A stretch of DNA of 64,000 nucleotides. Source: Aureimonas sp. AU12. GTDB taxonomy: Bacteria; Pseudomonadota; Alphaproteobacteria; Rhizobiales; Rhizobiaceae. Positions 61,417 through 64,000 of this stretch are shown here, piece after piece. Position numbers and translations under genes: made by a program. The stretch spans positions 62,001-126,000 of the forward strand of contig NZ_BBWH01000027.1 of NCBI RefSeq assembly GCF_001463705.1. The letters run 5' to 3'. Positions within the stretch are counted from its first letter, which is position 1. Every line of letters begins with the position of its first letter. The notes under the pieces are model-generated. The model worked only from the letters and a program-made list of their open reading frames with translations. It ran no database searches and was not told the origin of the DNA.

Positions 61417-62012
61417 GCGGCTTCTCCGGCTTGGGCAAGGGAGCGCAGGCCGATCGCCGCGCGGATCTGGAAGGCGAGGAACGAGACGAGCTGCGACAGG
61501 GTCACGATCCCGTCTGCGCTCCATCCGGCCTCCACGAGCCGGGCCAGCGACTCGCTGCCGGCGTCGCGCGGGTGGAAGACGAGCAGGTGGGCGTGAACCA
61601 GCGCGGCGGCGAGCCGAACCCCGAAGGCGGCCCTTGCGTCTTCGCTTGCCCGATAGATCGGTCCCGCCTCGTTCTCCTCGCTGAGTGGCCCCGGCGGATA
61701 GGCGCCGTAGGGACCGTCGGTCGAGGCTCGCTCGGCTTCAACGAAGAGCACCCGTTCGAGTTCGGGCGCGCCGAGCAGCCTCGTGTAATGCTCAGCGATC
61801 GCCGCGTCCCGGTGCAGCAGGGCCACGAAGGCGGCAACCGTCCGGCGCTCCTCCAGGCTCACGTCGCCCGGCTCGGCGGGATGGAGCAGAAGCTCGTAGC
61901 TGCGCTGCGCGTTGTCGCGCGCGACGGAGCGCCTGGCGCGCACGGCGTCGAGTGCCGGTCCGGCACGGATGCCCGCCAGCGCGTCGATGAGGTCGGCGGA
62001 TGGTTCGCTCAT
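61413..62012 (-). CDS. CMD-domain protein (Avi_7170-type)
   Basis: Protein of 199 residues of the carboxymuconolactone-decarboxylase-like fold (TIGR04029 type), partner of the Avi_7169-type protein. It lacks the CxxC pair, keeping only the helical fold (AAFVALLHRDAAIAEHYTRLL, then VTLSQLVSFLAFQIRAAIGL), so it is probably structural or non-redox. ATG 62012. Same leftward operon; function unknown. Confidence 0.86.
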   Translation of the reverse strand: MSEPSADLIDALAGIRAGPALDAVRARRSVARDNAQRSYELLLHPAEPGDVSLEERRTVAAFVALLHRDAAIAEHYTRLLGAPELERVLFVEAERASTDGPYGAYPPGPLSEENEAGPIYRASEDARAAFGVRLAAALVHAHLLVFHPRDAGSESLARLVEAGWSADGIVTLSQLVSFLAFQIRAAIGLRSLAQAGEAA

Positions 62013-62035
62013 GGGATGTCTCCGGGGTTCTGGTG

Positions 62036-63058
62036 TCAGACGACGCGGGCGAGCGCGGGGCGGGTGGGCTCGCGCCAGCCAAGCGCGGGGGCCACCTCCG
62101 CCGCGAAGAGTTCGATCGATCGCAGAATGGCGGGGTGCGGCGGGTCGATCGAGTGGACCTGCACCGAGACCTCGCTCGCGTGGGCGAGCGTCACGTCGCG
62201 TGACAGGCTCTCGGCGACCTCGTCCGGCGTGCCGACATGGCTGTCGAAGGTCCTGAGGAGATCGTCGAGGCTGTCGCCGAGGATGACGTGGCCCTGCGCG
62301 GCGAAATGGGCGGCCACCCGGCGCAGTCCGGTTTCGGCAAGGCGCCGGGCCTCGGCGCCTCGGTCGGCGACGAACACGCTGCGGGAGGCCAGGATGCGGG
62401 GTGCCGCACCCGCCGGGAGGGCAGTGTGATAGGCTTGCACGATCGGGAGCTGGAGTTCGGCAAGGGAGAGGTCCGGTCGCCCCTGCGGCCGCGGCTGAGT
62501 GCGCGACAGAAGAAGGCCGTCGCCCGCCTCGCCAGCCCGCGCGCCGCCGGCCGCCGAGAAGGTCGCCTGCCAGATGCGCCGATCGAGCGTGCCGGCGTCC
62601 GGGTAGAGGCGGTTGCCGCCGCCCAGCGGCTCGCCTCTGAGAGCACGGCGCAGCGTCGCCACCTTGCCGCCGAAGATCGCGCCGCGTTCCGCGCTGTCGA
62701 GACCGAAGGCGGCGAATGAGGAGGCCGTGCCGCCGGAGCCGAGGCCGAGTTCCAGCCGTCCGCCAGACAGATGGTCGAGAACCGCGGCATCCTCGGCGAC
62801 GCGCACCGGCTCGTCGAGCGGCAGCGTCACGATGCCGGTGCCCAGGCGAATGCGAGACGTGACGGCCGCAACGTTGGCGAGGAACACGAAAGGTGAGGGC
62901 TGGCCGCCCTCGTCGCGGTTGAAGTGGTGCTGGGCTATCCATGCCGTGTCGAAGCCGAGGCGCTCGGCATGAACGATCTGCTCGCGCGCCAGCCGATAGC
63001 GCATGCCGGGTTCGGCGTCGTCGAGAATGCGAGTGAAGAAACCGATGCGTTTGGTCAT
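62036..63058 (-). CDS. FMN-dependent luciferase-like monooxygenase (KPN_01858-type)
   Basis: LLM-class monooxygenase of 340 residues. The N-terminal FDTAWIAQHHFNRDEGG motif and the RIRLGTGIVTLPLDEPVRVAEDAAVLD block place it in the luciferase-like family; GGRLELGLGSGGT supplies the flavin phosphate loop. In related clusters it sits with the two CMD proteins and an ABC transporter and is thought to oxidise an imported organosulfur or peptide-like compound. Stop/start overlap with the ABC ATPase gene upstream. Substrate unknown. Confidence 0.9.
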   Translation of the reverse strand: MTKRIGFFTRILDDAEPGMRYRLAREQIVHAERLGFDTAWIAQHHFNRDEGGQPSPFVFLANVAAVTSRIRLGTGIVTLPLDEPVRVAEDAAVLDHLSGGRLELGLGSGGTASSFAAFGLDSAERGAIFGGKVATLRRALRGEPLGGGNRLYPDAGTLDRRIWQATFSAAGGARAGEAGDGLLLSRTQPRPQGRPDLSLAELQLPIVQAYHTALPAGAAPRILASRSVFVADRGAEARRLAETGLRRVAAHFAAQGHVILGDSLDDLLRTFDSHVGTPDEVAESLSRDVTLAHASEVSVQVHSIDPPHPAILRSIELFAAEVAPALGWREPTRPALARVV

Positions 63059-64000
63059 GCGGGGATGGCCTCGTCGGGATGGTGGGACCTGCCGCGCCCC
63101 GGAATAGCGCCGATCAGCTCACGCGTGTAGGCGGTGGCCGGCCGGCCGAAGACGTCCTCGACGGGGCCCTCCTCGACGATCCGGCCCCCTCGAAGGACGC
63201 TCACCGTATCGGCGATGGCGCGCACCACGGCGAGGTCGTGGGAGATGAAGAGGTAGGTGAGGCCGAGCTCGCGCTGGAGTTCGCCCAAGAGGCGGAGGAT
63301 CTGCGCCTGGACTGTGACGTCGAGGGCGGAGACCGCCTCGTCGAGAACGAGGATGCGTGGTTCGAGGATCAGCGCTCGGGCGATCGCGACGCGCTGGCGT
63401 TGTCCGCCGGACAAGGCGCTGGGCCGCCGTGCGGCGAGCTCGGTGGGCAGATGGACCCGCGCGAGGATCGCCTCCACGCGAGCCCGGCGCTCCTCGCGCG
63501 CCACGGGCTCGAAGTTGAGGAGCGGCTCCTCGACGATGTCCCGCACGCTTTGGCGCGGATCCAGCGAGGCGAACGGGTTCTGGTAGACGAGCTGGACCCT
63601 GCGTCGGAAGCGCCGGAGGTCTTCGCCCTTGAGCGAGGCGACGTCCTGTCCATCGACCACGATGCGGCCGGAGGTCGGACGCAGGAGGCCGAGGACGGCG
63701 CGGCCCGTCGTGGTCTTGCCCGATCCCGACTCTCCGACGAGAGCGTGGGTCGTGCCGGGCGCCACGCGGAAGCTGGCCTCGTGCACCGCGCGAAACGGTC
63801 CGCGATCGGTGGGAAAGTCCTGCACCAGCCCCTCGACCTCGATGATGGGCGCGGCGAGTGATGGGGCAAGCGGCTTGCGCAAGGGCGCTGCGAAGGCGGG
63901 TGCGTCGAGCAGGAGGCGTCGCGTGTAGCCCTCGCGCGGCGCATCGAGGAGCGACCTTGCTTCGCCCTGCTCGACGATCCGCCCGCCCCGCATCACCACG
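63055..64000 (-). CDS. peptide-type ABC transporter ATP-binding protein, C-terminal part (5' end outside window)
   Basis: ATPase of the oligopeptide/nickel (Opp/Dpp) class. The frame runs off the right edge. The first 45 residues seen (MRGGRIVEQGEARSLLDAPREGYTRRLLLDAP) are the end of one ATPase domain, and a complete second one follows with Walker A GESGSGKTTT and LSGGQRQRVAIARAL, so this is probably a GsiA-like double ATPase. It is the upstream gene of the monooxygenase/CMD operon, which suggests that uptake and oxidation of one substrate are coupled. Permeases and binding protein should lie just beyond the right edge. Confidence 0.9.
   Translation of the reverse strand, partial: VVMRGGRIVEQGEARSLLDAPREGYTRRLLLDAPAFAAPLRKPLAPSLAAPIIEVEGLVQDFPTDRGPFRAVHEASFRVAPGTTHALVGESGSGKTTTGRAVLGLLRPTSGRIVVDGQDVASLKGEDLRRFRRRVQLVYQNPFASLDPRQSVRDIVEEPLLNFEPVAREERRARVEAILARVHLPTELAARRPSALSGGQRQRVAIARALILEPRILVLDEAVSALDVTVQAQILRLLGELQRELGLTYLFISHDLAVVRAIADTVSVLRGGRIVEEGPVEDVFGRPATAYTRELIGAIPGRGRSHHPDEAIPA

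Overview
The window is GC-rich DNA (roughly two thirds G+C by eye) with dense genes, few gaps and no rRNA, tRNA, insertion sequence, phage or CRISPR that I could find. Several signals point to an alphaproteobacterium of the Hyphomicrobiales (Rhizobiales). These are a BioR-type GntR regulator with TTATCTATAA boxes next to bioY, a TGA-N9-TCA (RirA/IRO-type) box in front of a siderophore receptor, a 47-residue DUF1127 protein, and ABC/LacI sugar loci of rhizobial style. Genus cannot be read from the sequence; an Aurantimonadaceae-like organism is only a guess.

Layout. 1-2.8 kb: two luciferase-like flavin monooxygenases, the first cut by the left edge. 2.8-9.2 kb: a leftward group (flavin amine oxidase, a Na+/H+ antiporter broken by a one-base frameshift, a siderophore-type esterase) divergent from a TonB-dependent siderophore receptor. 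9.6-14.2 kb: a chemoreceptor and a PAS-GGDEF-EAL protein. 14.5-20.8 kb: a TetR repressor and a two-component RND efflux pump preceded by two small genes; a promoter between paired TACC-N4-GGTA palindromes probably joins them. 20.8-29 kb: a GntR-centred catabolic island (cytosine-deaminase-like amidohydrolase, gamma-glutamyltransferase-family enzyme, ABC uptake genes without an ATPase, class V PLP enzyme, hydantoinase-like enzyme) that looks built for a cyclic amide or N-heterocycle. 29-32.2 kb: aldo-keto reductase/LysR pair, a PAS protein and a small gene. 32.4-40 kb: a LacI-controlled sugar ABC transporter with a TIM-barrel isomerase and a Gfo/Idh/MocA dehydrogenase. 40.3-42.4 kb: bioR, bioY, DUF1284 and DUF1127. 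43.2-45.2 kb: a second chemoreceptor, paralogous to the first. 45.7-49.9 kb: a six-gene module equivalent to E. coli yjfIJKLMC, split into two divergent arms around a PspA-family protein and an ATP-grasp glutathionylspermidine-synthase-like ligase. 50.1-53.4 kb: two membrane GGDEF proteins. 53.5-56.1 kb: a compact cluster of a Tat-leader, poly-glycine peptide, a PqqD-domain/HPr-kinase-like fusion and a nucleotidyltransferase, which looks like an uncharacterised peptide-modification system. 56.3-60.4 kb: a TetR repressor with three TGAAC-N3-GTTCA palindromes, and a fused LplT-PlsC-acyl-ACP-synthetase. 60.8-64 kb: two carboxymuconolactone-decarboxylase/peroxidase-fold proteins, a luciferase-like monooxygenase and a peptide-type ABC ATPase cut by the right edge.

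The window is mostly metabolic and transport islands, each with its own local regulator, interleaved with signalling genes (two chemoreceptors, three GGDEF proteins, one PAS protein). For several islands the operator can be read directly from inverted repeats at the divergent promoter. The least explained and most interesting parts are the poly-Gly peptide/kinase/nucleotidyltransferase cluster and the split yjf/PspA module.
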